A stretch of DNA of 64,000 nucleotides from Terrimonas ginsenosidimutans (GCF_022012415.1 NZ_JAKLTR010000008.1:1-64000); one strand, 5' to 3'; numbered from the stretch's first letter, positions 27,161 through 36,614 are shown. The notes: generated by a model from the letters alone, not told the origin. Numbers and translations are program-made.

Positions 27161-27336
27161 GGGAGGTTGATAAATTTGAAAGTTTAATAGTTTAAGAGTT
27201 TAATGCTAAAGAGTTGCCGGACAGGGAGTGCCCTCGCCCCGGCAATCTCACCCCTCCAAACGAAAGAGATCAACTGGGTGGCAAGCATAAACTCTTAAAC
27301 TATTAAACTATTAAACTTTTAAACTTATCACCTCCC
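27161..27336. repeat. Long imperfect hairpin of AGTTTAA words
   Basis: The left arm (27161-27207) and right arm (27284-27336) are inverted copies running from a GGGAGGT end through several AGTTTAAT words to AATGCT/AGCAT. The right arm has one extra AGTTTAAT unit, so copy number of the word differs between arms. It lies between two genes on the same strand (lipoprotein and Nudix regulator). Its words match those of the element at 7546-7674. Confidence 0.7.
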
Positions 27337-27358
27337 CCCTCCCACTCCCTCCATCAAC

Positions 27359-28663
27359 TCATCCCTGCTTTCTGATCTTGAACCTTCCCGAAATTGATTT
27401 CTTCACCGTGCTGTTGCAGAAATCAAACCTGAACATGGTACACGTAAATTCACCTTCAAAGTATTTGCCGGCTGTATGGCCTACTGATTTCAGTACAAAA
27501 GCGCCCGGCGAGAAAATTGCCTGTCCGTTACCATTGAAACAATCTTCAGCTCTGTATACAATAAATGACCGCTGATCCTGCCCTACCAGCTCCAATGTTG
27601 CACTCCCTGCTACGCCATGCATATTATATGGATAACTTGCAACTGCAGATCCGTACGTATAAGCAGAAAGATTATACCCATTGGGAAATCTCGCCGAAAG
27701 CTGCACTCCCATTCCTTCAATAAGCGTTGCACTAAAATCAGCTGCTACCATCTCCTCCCCGTCTTCACTGAGTATAAAATAGTCATCATTCTCCAGAACA
27801 ACCGGTTGCACAAGTTGCATCAGTCTTACAGGATTTCCCTGGTTATCTTTTCCTATGTCTCCTGTAAGCGTTGCGGTAATAACGATCTCTTCCGTTCTGC
27901 TGATCTTTGCAGGAGCCTGATACGATGCAATCCTATCGACACTTATTTGCAAAGAACCCTTCTTTGGAGAAAAATCCCATTGAACCGAACTCATTACGGG
28001 ATCATACAAAGGAGACAACAACTCGTCTATATCATCCTCACCCTCTGACTTTGGCGAAACGTATACATTCACTTTGACCTTCTCACTTTCCCTGAGAAAA
28101 ACCCTACCACCTTCTTTCCTTCCTCCGTCAATATTAAGGTCATAACGGGAATAAAATGTCCAGTCACTGAAATGCGTGGTTTCGACGGTCAGTGTATGAT
28201 TATTGAGATCCCCTTTTGTTTTGTTTGCGGAATAATAGTATCCATCCTTATCCTGAAAGGCAAGAAAAAGCATCCTGGGATCAATGCTGCCAATGTCAAT
28301 CCCCGCATAGCGGTAAGTGACTGTCAAAGGCTTTTTGAAATTTACACCTTCCGGGCGCAGCCGGTATGATCTTGCCCTTGTTTCCAGTGTATTTGTTACT
28401 TCCTGAACACTAAAGGCTGTAGGGACATCCACGGCACCGGCCGGCACTGTGATCTTAATAACACCATCCGGGCTTTGAATCACACCACCTGCGGCACCTA
28501 TTTCTTTCTGAACAGCGCTGCCGACAGGAGCGCCCAAAGGAAGTTTCAGTTTCTGGGAAAGCTCACCTGGCGGTGGCCCTTCCGGATCTTCTTCAGGCTT
28601 ATCTTTTTTACAGGATGTTAATACACTTAGTATGAGCGCAAGTGTGTAAAAGATCTTTTTCAT
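27359..28663 (-). CDS. Lipoprotein with ZU5-like domain
   Basis: The 434-aa protein has a lipoprotein signal peptide with Cys18 (LSVLTSCKK) and an acidic, proline-rich linker. Residues about 50-175 resemble a ZU5-type beta domain as found in many Bacteroidota surface lipoproteins (IGAAGGVIQSPDGVIKITVP, then a VEVTTHFSDWTFYSR-like end written VETTHFSDWTF). The remainder is beta-rich with no recognised catalytic motif. It is probably surface- or periplasm-exposed. It stands alone between hairpin-containing gaps. The lipoprotein call is firm; function unknown. Confidence 0.75.
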   Translation of the reverse strand: MKKIFYTLALILSVLTSCKKDKPEEDPEGPPPGELSQKLKLPLGAPVGSAVQKEIGAAGGVIQSPDGVIKITVPAGAVDVPTAFSVQEVTNTLETRARSYRLRPEGVNFKKPLTVTYRYAGIDIGSIDPRMLFLAFQDKDGYYYSANKTKGDLNNHTLTVETTHFSDWTFYSRYDLNIDGGRKEGGRVFLRESEKVKVNVYVSPKSEGEDDIDELLSPLYDPVMSSVQWDFSPKKGSLQISVDRIASYQAPAKISRTEEIVITATLTGDIGKDNQGNPVRLMQLVQPVVLENDDYFILSEDGEEMVAADFSATLIEGMGVQLSARFPNGYNLSAYTYGSAVASYPYNMHGVAGSATLELVGQDQRSFIVYRAEDCFNGNGQAIFSPGAFVLKSVGHTAGKYFEGEFTCTMFRFDFCNSTVKKSISGRFKIRKQG

Positions 28664-28740
28664 AATTGTCGGTTTAATGATTAATGAAAGACACGATCAT
28701 TGCGGGTATCCCCGACTGGCAGCATCTTTATTTTGTTTGT

Positions 28741-28767
28741 GTAAAAAATTGCCATGATATTTTTTAC
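28741..28767. repeat. 9-bp inverted repeat GTAAAAAAT/ATTTTTTAC
   Basis: Perfect arms at 28741-28749 and 28759-28767 surround a 9-nt spacer, in the gap between the divergent lipoprotein and DinB genes. It could be an operator or a hairpin near the 5' ends; nothing else supports a choice. Confidence 0.4.
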
Positions 28768-28917
28768 CTCGTCAGGCATCAATGGCAGCGCTAAACTATT
28801 ACGTTACAGACCTGAGCAGAATGATTGATGCACTGAATCAACACAGAAGCCGAATGAATTGCCGGAAAGGAGTATTACAGCTTTGGTATGTTAGTTGCTC
28901 CTCTTCCGTAAAAACTT

Positions 28918-29415
28918 ATGGAACCTACCATTCAACCTTTCCTCGGGCTATTGCGCGAGATCTATATAGGCGGCGAAGGAAAAGATACATTTGTAATAGA
29001 CAGAGATCCCGGCCATGGAGTGATCTCCGCTATCAAAACAGTGTCTGCAAGCGATGCATCGACACCTTCTCATGATGGCGGCACCACCATTGCCGCACAT
29101 ACCGGGCATCTTAAATGGAGTCTGGATTATGCGTTTGAGTTCTATAAAGGAAAGATCCCTGAAGGATGGAATTGGGATGATAGCTGGACGCGCTTCTCCG
29201 TCAATGATGAGGAATGGGAAATATTACAGGATGAACTGGCGGCATCTTATGAACGTCTGGTAACGACGATTAACAATGTAAAAGACTGGTCGGAGCCCAT
29301 GCTGCTTAAAGGTACGCTGGCTTTACTGCCACATGCATCCTATCATCTAGGGGCGATCAAGCAACTGATACTCTCAGTAAAAACACCTGAGAAGACCGCA
29401 ATGGGTTTGCAGTAG
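28918..29415 (+). CDS. DinB-fold protein
   Basis: This 165-aa cytoplasmic protein has the four-helix pattern of the DinB/YfiT superfamily. One metal-ligand helix contains AAHTGHLKWSL (about residues 61-71) and a second pair occurs in LLPHASYHLGAIKQL (about 139-153). DinB-fold proteins bind zinc or nickel through three histidines. Many act as thiol transferases (bacillithiol or mycothiol type), others have no known reaction. It is convergent with the GH27 gene. The fold is well supported; the reaction is unknown. Confidence 0.8.
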   Translation: MEPTIQPFLGLLREIYIGGEGKDTFVIDRDPGHGVISAIKTVSASDASTPSHDGGTTIAAHTGHLKWSLDYAFEFYKGKIPEGWNWDDSWTRFSVNDEEWEILQDELAASYERLVTTINNVKDWSEPMLLKGTLALLPHASYHLGAIKQLILSVKTPEKTAMGLQ

Positions 29416-29436
29416 TGATGGCTAACTTTATACATC

Positions 29437-29466
29437 GCTATGCGCTAAGCTCATTTAGCGCATAGC
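29437..29466. terminator. 11-bp hairpin between DinB and GH27 genes
   Basis: GCTATGCGCTA (29437-29447) pairs perfectly with TAGCGCATAGC (29456-29466) around an 8-nt loop. The right arm overlaps the last codons of the GH27 gene. It is probably a shared terminator for two convergent genes, although the T-tract is short. Confidence 0.6.
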
Positions 29467-30696
29467 TTTCAACCTTACCACCATTACATCATGTGGCGGA
29501 ATGGAGATCTTCAATGGAGTGCTGGTATTACCCAGAGAAATCTTTTTCCAGCAATCGAAAACCGAGTAATTTATTTTCCTTGTATCCAGTGTTCTGTCAG
29601 CGACAGAATCTACGATAACTTTCTCCTGCCAATTATGGTTAACTGAAATCGTTTTTCCTTTATTACGATTCAAAAATACAACGCCCCAATCACCGCCATT
29701 CAACGGCTTCAACCACGTTTCGACGCTATCTTTTATTGAGTACCTGAATCCCTGTATTCCGAGTGGATCCTGATTAATAGCGATCACCTCCTTATTGGTT
29801 AATACCCCGATCGTTTGCTCATCCATATTCCGCAGATCATTACCTGCGATTAAAGGGGCGGCAAGCATGGCCCACATGGAAAAATGTGCACGATCCTCTG
29901 CCGGTGTAAGCTGACCATTGCCCACTTCCAGCATATCCGGATCATTCCAGTGACCGGGTCCTGCATATTGCCGGAGACCAGCCTGCTTGTCAAGTATCTG
30001 CATCACTCCCCAGGCTTTCCAGGTGCCATGATCTTTCACACAGTCGAAGCAATTATAGATATCACCGGTAGTTCTCCAGAGATGTCCAACATTCTGAGCC
30101 CATTTCCAGGGCGCGTCTGTGCCCCATTCGCAAATGCTGAGAACCATTGGCCGGCCGGCCTTCTTCAATGCCGCCGTGATGGTTTTATAAGCCCCTTCAG
30201 CTTTCAATCCTTCGGTATTACACCAATCATACTTCAGGTAATCAATTCCCCACTCAGCATATTTCAATGCATCCTGAAATTCATATCCCCGGCTACCCGG
30301 TCTGCCTCCGCAGGTTTGAGAACCTGCATCAGAATATATCCCAAGCTTCAGCCCCTTTGAATGAACATAATCCGCCAGGACCTTTATCCCGGAAGGAAAT
30401 CTTTTTGCATCAGGAAAAATAAACCCGAGGCTGTCGCGGCCGCCATGCCAGCAATCATCTATATTGATGTATTCATACCCGGCATCCCGCATACCGGAGG
30501 AAACCATTGCGTCAGCCTGCTGCCTGATCATTGCTTCATCCACATTGCAGGCAAACTTGTTCCAGCTGTTCCACCCCATAGGAGGCGTAAGCGCGAGCCC
30601 CTGAAACTTTGTATAATCCTGCACATAGTTATTTCCCTGGCCGAAAATAAAAGATGAACACAAAATGACCGTAGCTAAAAAGAGTATTTTTTTCAT
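29455..30696 (-). CDS. GH27 alpha-galactosidase
   Basis: The start is placed at the ATG at 30696, giving 413 aa that begin with a clear signal peptide (MKKILFLATVILCSSFIFGQ). The open frame continues 44 codons upstream without signal-peptide character. The catalytic domain opens with LALTPPMGWNSWN and carries both GH27 catalytic aspartates, in YLKYDWCN (nucleophile) and WNDPDMLEVGN (acid/base), plus the substrate-loop motif INIDDCW. A C-terminal beta sandwich follows (about 320-413). It releases terminal alpha-galactose from galactomannan, raffinose-type sugars or glycolipids. A -7 box lies 23 bp before the start. It is divergent from the glycolipid-binding gene. Confidence 0.93.
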   Translation of the reverse strand: MKKILFLATVILCSSFIFGQGNNYVQDYTKFQGLALTPPMGWNSWNKFACNVDEAMIRQQADAMVSSGMRDAGYEYINIDDCWHGGRDSLGFIFPDAKRFPSGIKVLADYVHSKGLKLGIYSDAGSQTCGGRPGSRGYEFQDALKYAEWGIDYLKYDWCNTEGLKAEGAYKTITAALKKAGRPMVLSICEWGTDAPWKWAQNVGHLWRTTGDIYNCFDCVKDHGTWKAWGVMQILDKQAGLRQYAGPGHWNDPDMLEVGNGQLTPAEDRAHFSMWAMLAAPLIAGNDLRNMDEQTIGVLTNKEVIAINQDPLGIQGFRYSIKDSVETWLKPLNGGDWGVVFLNRNKGKTISVNHNWQEKVIVDSVADRTLDTRKINYSVFDCWKKISLGNTSTPLKISIPPHDVMVVRLKAMR

Positions 30697-30719
30697 GGCG
30701 TATAGTAAGATCTTCTTTT

Positions 30720-30727
30720 CAAAAATA
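30720..30727 (-). promoter_or_regulatory. -7 box (TATTTTTG) of the GH27 gene
   Basis: Full match to TAnnTTTG on the minus strand, 23 bp before the chosen ATG at 30696. This supports the shorter start, since the upstream ATG at 30828 would lie before the promoter. Confidence 0.5.
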
Positions 30728-30836
30728 AGTCGTACAGGATTCCCTTTCTGATACTTATTTACCTTATGCAAGTACTTTTTATACTCTTCAGGAGAAAATC
30801 CGTTCCGGCATAAAAAGGTACGTATCATTACTGGTA

Positions 30837-30844
30837 TAATTTTG
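30837..30844 (+). promoter_or_regulatory. -7 box (TAATTTTG) of the glycolipid-binding gene
   Basis: Full match to TAnnTTTG, 22 bp before the ATG at 30867, with an AAGGAG Shine-Dalgarno-like sequence at 30851-30856, unusual in this phylum where most leaders lack one. Confidence 0.6.
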
Positions 30845-30866
30845 GCAAAAAAGGAGAAAACCCTTT

Positions 30867-31445
30867 ATGCAAACCAATATTGTCTGGGCCGGTCTCGAAT
30901 ATCATTCCATTGAAAACTGTCTGATCAATGGGGGCAAGGGGGAAACAGCTATCGTATCAACCATTATCGGATTATACGAAGGCAAGATCTATAAAATCGA
31001 TTATGCCATAACGGTCAATAACAAATGGGAAACAAAGGAGGTAAGCATCAAAGCCAGACATAGTGATCAGGAGCAGCAGATCCTTTTGACCAGGAACAAA
31101 GAAGACGACTGGATCATGAACAATGAAAAAGCTTACACCTTTACGGGTTGTATCGATGTCGACATTGCATTAACTCCCTTCACCAATACATTACCCATTA
31201 ACCGCCTGAACATGCGCGAAGGAGAAGATCGCATCATCTCCGTTATCTACTTTGATCTGCTGAATTGGGATGTAAAGCCTGTAAAACAATTATACCGGAA
31301 GATCTCGGAGAACATTTATCATTATGAAAACATCCCCAACAACTTCAATGCAGACATAACCGTGGATAAGCAGGGATTGGTTATTGAATATCCCGGATTA
31401 TTCAACCGAACGGCCATATCAACTTCTCAATATAACATACTATAA
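30867..31445 (+). CDS. Putative glycolipid-binding domain protein
   Basis: The 192-aa protein opens WAGLEYHSIENCLI and continues IIGLYEGKIYKIDYAITVNNKWET, matching the putative glycolipid-binding family (PF06475, formerly DUF1089). Its fold is a beta barrel similar to LolA and LolB. DIALTPFTNTLPINRL in the middle is a further family signature. There is no signal peptide, so it should be cytoplasmic. No ligand is established for the family. It has its own promoter and an AAGGAG ribosome-binding site 10 bp before the ATG. It is divergent from the GH27 gene and precedes the SusC/SusD pair by 286 bp. Confidence 0.82.
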   Translation: MQTNIVWAGLEYHSIENCLINGGKGETAIVSTIIGLYEGKIYKIDYAITVNNKWETKEVSIKARHSDQEQQILLTRNKEDDWIMNNEKAYTFTGCIDVDIALTPFTNTLPINRLNMREGEDRIISVIYFDLLNWDVKPVKQLYRKISENIYHYENIPNNFNADITVDKQGLVIEYPGLFNRTAISTSQYNIL

Positions 31446-31731
31446 CTATTCGCTGCTTACAGCTTCATTATTGACCTTAGTAACGCAACGGACATAAAGG
31501 ACCAGACTTTGATCAGGTATACTTTATACTCTTCGCGATCCCCTTGCTCCTTTTGCACTACGCCTTCTCCGTGAATGCTGAAGAAAAACACCATTTACTC
31601 TTAGTAAAATCTTCCATCAATTCAGTAATTAAGAACATTGTTTACCGCTCCTGTCAATGGTAAGTTTATCATGTATAACAATGCTGCACTTCACTGCATG
31701 AGGTTATTAACCTAAACTCAACGATTGGCAT

Positions 31732-34700
31732 ATGAAATCAAACATGCTCGCCATCGGGATAGGACTCGTATTGTCCGGCCCGGTAATGGCTACTCCTATT
31801 TATGATATTCCCGATTTTAACTACAACAGATCAGCCTACCAGTTGATCACTGGTAAGGTCACCGGTGAAAGCGGCGAAGCACTCGTGGGCGTGAATGTAT
31901 CCGCTAAGGGATCAGGCAAGACCGTCACAACCGGACAGGACGGAAGTTTCAGCATAGATGTGGCAGACAATGAAACGGTGCTGATATTCTCCTATGTGGG
32001 TCATACTACGCAGGAAGTGAATATTGCCGGACAAACTAATATTTCCGTTCAGCTGAAAGCAGACGCCAAAGCACTGGAAGATGTTGTAGTGGTCGGATAT
32101 GGCACGCAACGCAAAGCGAACCTGACAGGCGCCGTAGCCACGGTATCCGGGAATACGCTGACCCAGCGACCGGCTCCGAACGCCGCTACGTTATTACAGG
32201 GGCGTATCACTGGCCTTCAGGTTACCCAACCATCCGGCGAACCAGGAAGAGACAACCCCAACTTTCTGATCCGCGGCCGTGGCTCGTTTGGCGGTAATAC
32301 GGCGCCACTTGTGCTGATCGATGGAGTAACAGGCTCTTTCAACAACCTCTCCCCTGACGATATAGAGAACGTAACTGTATTAAAGGACGCCGCATCAGCC
32401 TCCATATATGGCGCCCGTGCGGCAAACGGGGTGATCCTTGTCACAACAAAAAAAGGAAGAACAGGCACACCAACGATCAGCTACCGTCTGAATATTGGCC
32501 GTCATTCACCAACAGACCTGCCTGATTTCATTTCGGGGTCAGCGGAATACATGACGATGTTCAACACGGCTGCAGCCCGCTCTGGTGTTGCATTCCGTTA
32601 TCCGCAGGCAGATATCGACCGGTATGCAAGCGGTACAGATCCGAACCGGTATCCCAACTTCAGTGCAACAGACTACTATTTCAAACCCGCACTGGTAACC
32701 AATCACAATATTTCCATTTCAGGGGGAACAGACAAGAGCACCTATAATCTTTCGGTAGGATACCTCAACCAGGATGCGATGCTCGATGAATATAAATTCA
32801 AACGCTATAACGCGTTACTCAACTACTCTACTAAACTCAGCAAGGCCGTAACCGTCGGATCTATCGTGAACCTCACGTATAAAGACCGCAAAGAACCGCC
32901 CTTCACCGGTGAAAATATGGCATTGCTGGTGTATGCTGCAGGTCCGCTTTACGGGCCATTTCTACCTGATGGCAGCGGCAGGATCGTGTCACGCGGATAT
33001 GAAGCAGAAGGAAGGAACAGGAACCCGCAGGAAGCATATGCAATGGGCTATCAGAACATGAAGGAATACAACTTCAATGGTCAGGCATACATCGATATCA
33101 AATTCCTGAAAAAATTCACCTGGTCATCAAAAGCTGCGATCAACTATGTGGATGAATATTATAAAATGTATCAGCATCCATATGAAGCTTACCTGCTGAA
33201 CGAGATCAATCCTGCAACCAACTACAACCGGATGTCAACATTCGGACCGGATATAGTTGGGGTGACAGATCAGTATGCAAAAACATTAAATCCTACAATT
33301 TACAGTACGGTCACCTATGAGAACCGTATTGGCAATCACAACATCAAAGGGCTGGTAGGTTTTGAACAATTATATAACCGCTACCAGACATTGCGCGGAA
33401 GAAGGATCAATACCGTATCACCAGCCCTGACAGAACTTGCTGGCTATACCGCCGCTGGCGAAGCGATCAATTTCACACATCCCCGCCTTCCTTCCCTCGC
33501 CGGCCCTTCAGAATGGGGCATGCAATCCGGATTCAGCCGCATCAACTATGATTATGATGGTAAGTATTTACTGGAAGTGAATATGCGTTATGACGGTACG
33601 TCAAAAGTTTCACCAGACTATCGATGGGGCTTCTTCCCGTCTGTTTCCGCAGGCTGGCTGGTGACAAGAGAAAGCTTTATGGAAAACATCGACTGGTTGA
33701 GCTCTCTTAAACTGCGTGGTTCTTATGGTACACTCGGCAATCAGGACATTGCGACCTATGCTTATCAGAACACACTCACTATCGCCAACATCAACTATCC
33801 GTTTGGCAACAGCGGCCTCACTCAGGGAGCGGTGCTGAACAGCTATCGCGATCAGAGTATCCGTTGGGAATCTACACGCGTAGTCGACTTCGGTTTTGAT
33901 GTCGATATCAAAAAAGGATTATTCAGTGCCACCTTCGACTGGTTCACCAAATCGTCTTACGACATCCTAGCCTCCCAACCCGTACCATTGAGCCTGGGAC
34001 TGGCGTCTCCTACTACCAATAATGGCAAACTGCGCAGTCGCGGTATCGAGATCGAGGTTCGCCACCGAAATAATATCGGAGAGTTTTCTTATGGTGTGTT
34101 CGGACAACTATCCACAGCAAAAAACCGTGTAACGGATATCAGGGTTCCAAGCCTTGGATCTTCGATCCGGCAGGTAGATTATGAATACGATGGCCATTAC
34201 CTGTACATCTGGGATGGCATCTTTCAGGAAGAAGACATCAATGACCCACGTGTTCCTGTCCACGCACTTAACCCAACACCAAAAGCCGGCGATCTGAAAA
34301 TGAAAGACCTCACTGGCGATGGTCGTGTTGATGCAGCTGACCGGACCTTTGTAAAGGGCGCATATCCTGACTATATCTACTCATTCGGTTTTAATGCAGA
34401 CTACAAAGGGTTTTCACTCAGTGCATTCTTCCAGGGCGTGGAAGGCGTACAGAACCGTGTAAATAACTGGGGAATTGATCCGTTCATGCAAGGCACGCCA
34501 CCTACGACCAAATGGAGAGATGCATGGACACCACAGAACCGCAGCAATACCATTCCGGCAATCTATACAGCGGGATATGCCGGTGTTGCAAACTATGTTG
34601 CTTCTACTTATTACCTGATGGACGCATCATACCTGAGATTGAAGAATGTGGTCCTTTCCTACAATCTCCCTAAAGCATGGATCTCACGAATGAAGGCAAA

Positions 34701-34848
34701 AGACCTGTCTGTATTTATTTCCGCAGACAATCTGATCACTTGGACAAAATATGAAGGTGCCGATCCTGAACGCGCAAGCACAACCGGCAATTTCGCACAG
34801 TATCCACAGGCTAAGATCTTCAACGCAGGCGTAAACGTTAAATTCTAA
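31732..34848 (+). CDS. susC: SusC/RagA TonB-dependent outer-membrane transporter (locus 1)
   Basis: The 1038-aa protein starts with a short signal peptide (about 1-22, ending VMATP) and a carboxypeptidase-like CarbD domain (about 38-115; GKVTGESGEALVGVNV). DVVVVGYGTQRKANLTGAV and the plug motifs VLIDGV and ASIYGARAANGVILVTTKKG follow. The 22-strand barrel fills the remainder and ends in VNVKF, a typical outer-membrane C-terminus with terminal Phe. SusC-type proteins import oligosaccharides with their SusD lid. The gene precedes susD by 3 bp, and the acid-sugar genes lie 200 bp beyond. No secreted glycosidase belongs to this pair, which hints at a small or already-processed substrate. Confidence 0.95.
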   Translation: MKSNMLAIGIGLVLSGPVMATPIYDIPDFNYNRSAYQLITGKVTGESGEALVGVNVSAKGSGKTVTTGQDGSFSIDVADNETVLIFSYVGHTTQEVNIAGQTNISVQLKADAKALEDVVVVGYGTQRKANLTGAVATVSGNTLTQRPAPNAATLLQGRITGLQVTQPSGEPGRDNPNFLIRGRGSFGGNTAPLVLIDGVTGSFNNLSPDDIENVTVLKDAASASIYGARAANGVILVTTKKGRTGTPTISYRLNIGRHSPTDLPDFISGSAEYMTMFNTAAARSGVAFRYPQADIDRYASGTDPNRYPNFSATDYYFKPALVTNHNISISGGTDKSTYNLSVGYLNQDAMLDEYKFKRYNALLNYSTKLSKAVTVGSIVNLTYKDRKEPPFTGENMALLVYAAGPLYGPFLPDGSGRIVSRGYEAEGRNRNPQEAYAMGYQNMKEYNFNGQAYIDIKFLKKFTWSSKAAINYVDEYYKMYQHPYEAYLLNEINPATNYNRMSTFGPDIVGVTDQYAKTLNPTIYSTVTYENRIGNHNIKGLVGFEQLYNRYQTLRGRRINTVSPALTELAGYTAAGEAINFTHPRLPSLAGPSEWGMQSGFSRINYDYDGKYLLEVNMRYDGTSKVSPDYRWGFFPSVSAGWLVTRESFMENIDWLSSLKLRGSYGTLGNQDIATYAYQNTLTIANINYPFGNSGLTQGAVLNSYRDQSIRWESTRVVDFGFDVDIKKGLFSATFDWFTKSSYDILASQPVPLSLGLASPTTNNGKLRSRGIEIEVRHRNNIGEFSYGVFGQLSTAKNRVTDIRVPSLGSSIRQVDYEYDGHYLYIWDGIFQEEDINDPRVPVHALNPTPKAGDLKMKDLTGDGRVDAADRTFVKGAYPDYIYSFGFNADYKGFSLSAFFQGVEGVQNRVNNWGIDPFMQGTPPTTKWRDAWTPQNRSNTIPAIYTAGYAGVANYVASTYYLMDASYLRLKNVVLSYNLPKAWISRMKAKDLSVFISADNLITWTKYEGADPERASTTGNFAQYPQAKIFNAGVNVKF

Positions 34849-34851
34849 ACA

Positions 34852-36414
34852 ATGAGAAACATCGTCTATAATATAAGAACTGTTACGATCGGTATAATGG
34901 TATGCGGAACAATGACCGCCTGCACCAAAGGTTTTCTTGACCGCAATCCGCCGGATGCTGTTAGTACAGAAATTTTCTGGGCATCAGAAGCGGACACACG
35001 CAGCGCACTCGCTGGTGTATATACCCGTTTACAACAAAACTTCCTCGGATATGAAAGAGTATATCTGGACGGATTATCTGACAATGCCTGGCTCTGGGAT
35101 AATACCAACCAGGCCCAGATGGCCAATATGACCACCGGCAGCATCTCTGCAACAACAGGCGGAGCACTGAACAACTTGTACAGCTCTCCCTTCAGAGCAA
35201 TTGCCTCCTGCAATTATTTCCTGGATAATATTGATAAAGCGCCTGTCACCGACGCTTTGAAAAACTCCTACAGGGCACAGGTAAGATTTATCCGCGCACT
35301 TTGTTACTTCGATCTTGTACAGGGCTGGGGCGGCGTACCGATCTATGACCGTTTCCCTGCTACCCTCACAGAAGCCAATATTGCAAAAAGCACAAAAGAA
35401 CAGGTGTATACTTTTATCAATGCTGATCTCGATTTTGCCATCGCAAATCTTCCTGATGAAAAATATAATGGCTACGCCGTAAGAGGAAGCGCGCAGGGAT
35501 TGAAAGCCCGCGTGCTCGTTACCATGCAAAGCTGGCCGGAAGCTGCTGCACTTTGCCAGCAGATCATGACCGGCGCCGCCGGAAAATTCGCTTTGTCAAC
35601 TAACTATGCCGCCTTGTTCACTACCGCAGGGCAGAACAACGCCGCTGTGAACACCGAGATCATGTTCTCTACCCAATACCTCGGACCGTCAATACCCCAG
35701 CGTACAAGCCCCGGTGCCGGCGGAATGGATATCGAACTCGGCTGGTTCTCCCTGATGCAGCCTTACCAGGACCTGGTAAATGCTTACGAAATGACCGACG
35801 GGAAATCAATTACCGAATCCCCACTTTACAACCCGGCACAGCCTTATGCAAACCGTGACCCGAGAATGGATATATCGATAAAAGTTCCGGGTGAAACATG
35901 GGTGAACCCATCCACCAGTGTTGCCTGGACAGGTAGCTACTCAAGCTTCACAGGCTTCCTCGTGCAGAAATATGTTGACCTTAGCAGAGCTCCGTTCACC
36001 AACGCAACAGCTACCTTAACGGACCAGGACTATATCCATATTCGTTATGCAGATATCCTGCTGATGTTTGCAGAAGCAAAGAATGAAGTAAGCGGACCGG
36101 ACGAATCAGTTTACAATGCCATTGATGCAGTAAGAGGCAGAACAGGGATCGCTATGCCTGCTACTGACCGCGTAAAATACAACACGAAAGAATTGCTGCG
36201 CGATTATATCCGTCACGAACGCAGGGTTGAATTTGCATTCGAGGGCCAGCGATATAATGACCTCAAAAGATGGAATATCGCGCACATCAAGCTACCAACA
36301 CTGGTAACACCGGCAAATATTCCGTTGAAGTTTTCAACGACCAACTATTTGCTACCGTTCCAGCAAAGCGAATTGGATAATAATCCGCAACTTCGGCAGA
36401 ACGACGGGTATTGA
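34852..36414 (+). CDS. susD: SusD/RagB surface lipoprotein (locus 1)
   Basis: The 520-aa lipoprotein has Cys24 in MTACTKG and the characteristic start of mature SusD (GFLDRNPPDAVSTEIFW). RFIRALCYFDLVQGWGGVPI at about 145-165, KARVLVTMQSWPEAAAL and the C-terminal RRVEFAFEGQRYNDLKRWN are strong family motifs of the tetratricopeptide scaffold. SusD binds the glycan at the cell surface and closes over SusC. The gap to susC is 3 bp, so they are one transcription unit. A 200-bp gap with a hairpin follows before the RuBisCO-like gene; read-through is plausible but not proven. Confidence 0.95.
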   Translation: MRNIVYNIRTVTIGIMVCGTMTACTKGFLDRNPPDAVSTEIFWASEADTRSALAGVYTRLQQNFLGYERVYLDGLSDNAWLWDNTNQAQMANMTTGSISATTGGALNNLYSSPFRAIASCNYFLDNIDKAPVTDALKNSYRAQVRFIRALCYFDLVQGWGGVPIYDRFPATLTEANIAKSTKEQVYTFINADLDFAIANLPDEKYNGYAVRGSAQGLKARVLVTMQSWPEAAALCQQIMTGAAGKFALSTNYAALFTTAGQNNAAVNTEIMFSTQYLGPSIPQRTSPGAGGMDIELGWFSLMQPYQDLVNAYEMTDGKSITESPLYNPAQPYANRDPRMDISIKVPGETWVNPSTSVAWTGSYSSFTGFLVQKYVDLSRAPFTNATATLTDQDYIHIRYADILLMFAEAKNEVSGPDESVYNAIDAVRGRTGIAMPATDRVKYNTKELLRDYIRHERRVEFAFEGQRYNDLKRWNIAHIKLPTLVTPANIPLKFSTTNYLLPFQQSELDNNPQLRQNDGY

Positions 36415-36443
36415 TCCATTGGATTTAACTGAATCCGGCTAAA

Positions 36444-36510
36444 GTGTTCCCGCAGATTACGCAGGTTAGCGTCCAAAAATGGACGCAGATCTGCATAATC
36501 TGCGGAACGC
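36444..36510. repeat. Long hairpin of GCAGATTACGCAG words after susD
   Basis: The left half (about 36444-36472) and right half (36481-36510) are nearly complete inverted copies, closing on GCGTCC-AAAAAT-GGACGC with one internal loop (GTTA/AGAT). The stem is about 26 bp. It lies 30 bp after the susD stop and 105 bp before the RuBisCO-like gene, so it could lower downstream expression or protect the SusCD mRNA end. The same words recur at 47891-48028 and near 53130-53185. Confidence 0.7.
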
Positions 36511-36614
36511 ATTAACAGATAAATAAAGCAATAGATCTTTCAGATAGCGTGAACTAAAATCGGCGTGATCTTCAGGACATCAAGCCGCCCGAAGAATCAA
36601 GTACAAAAATCAAT

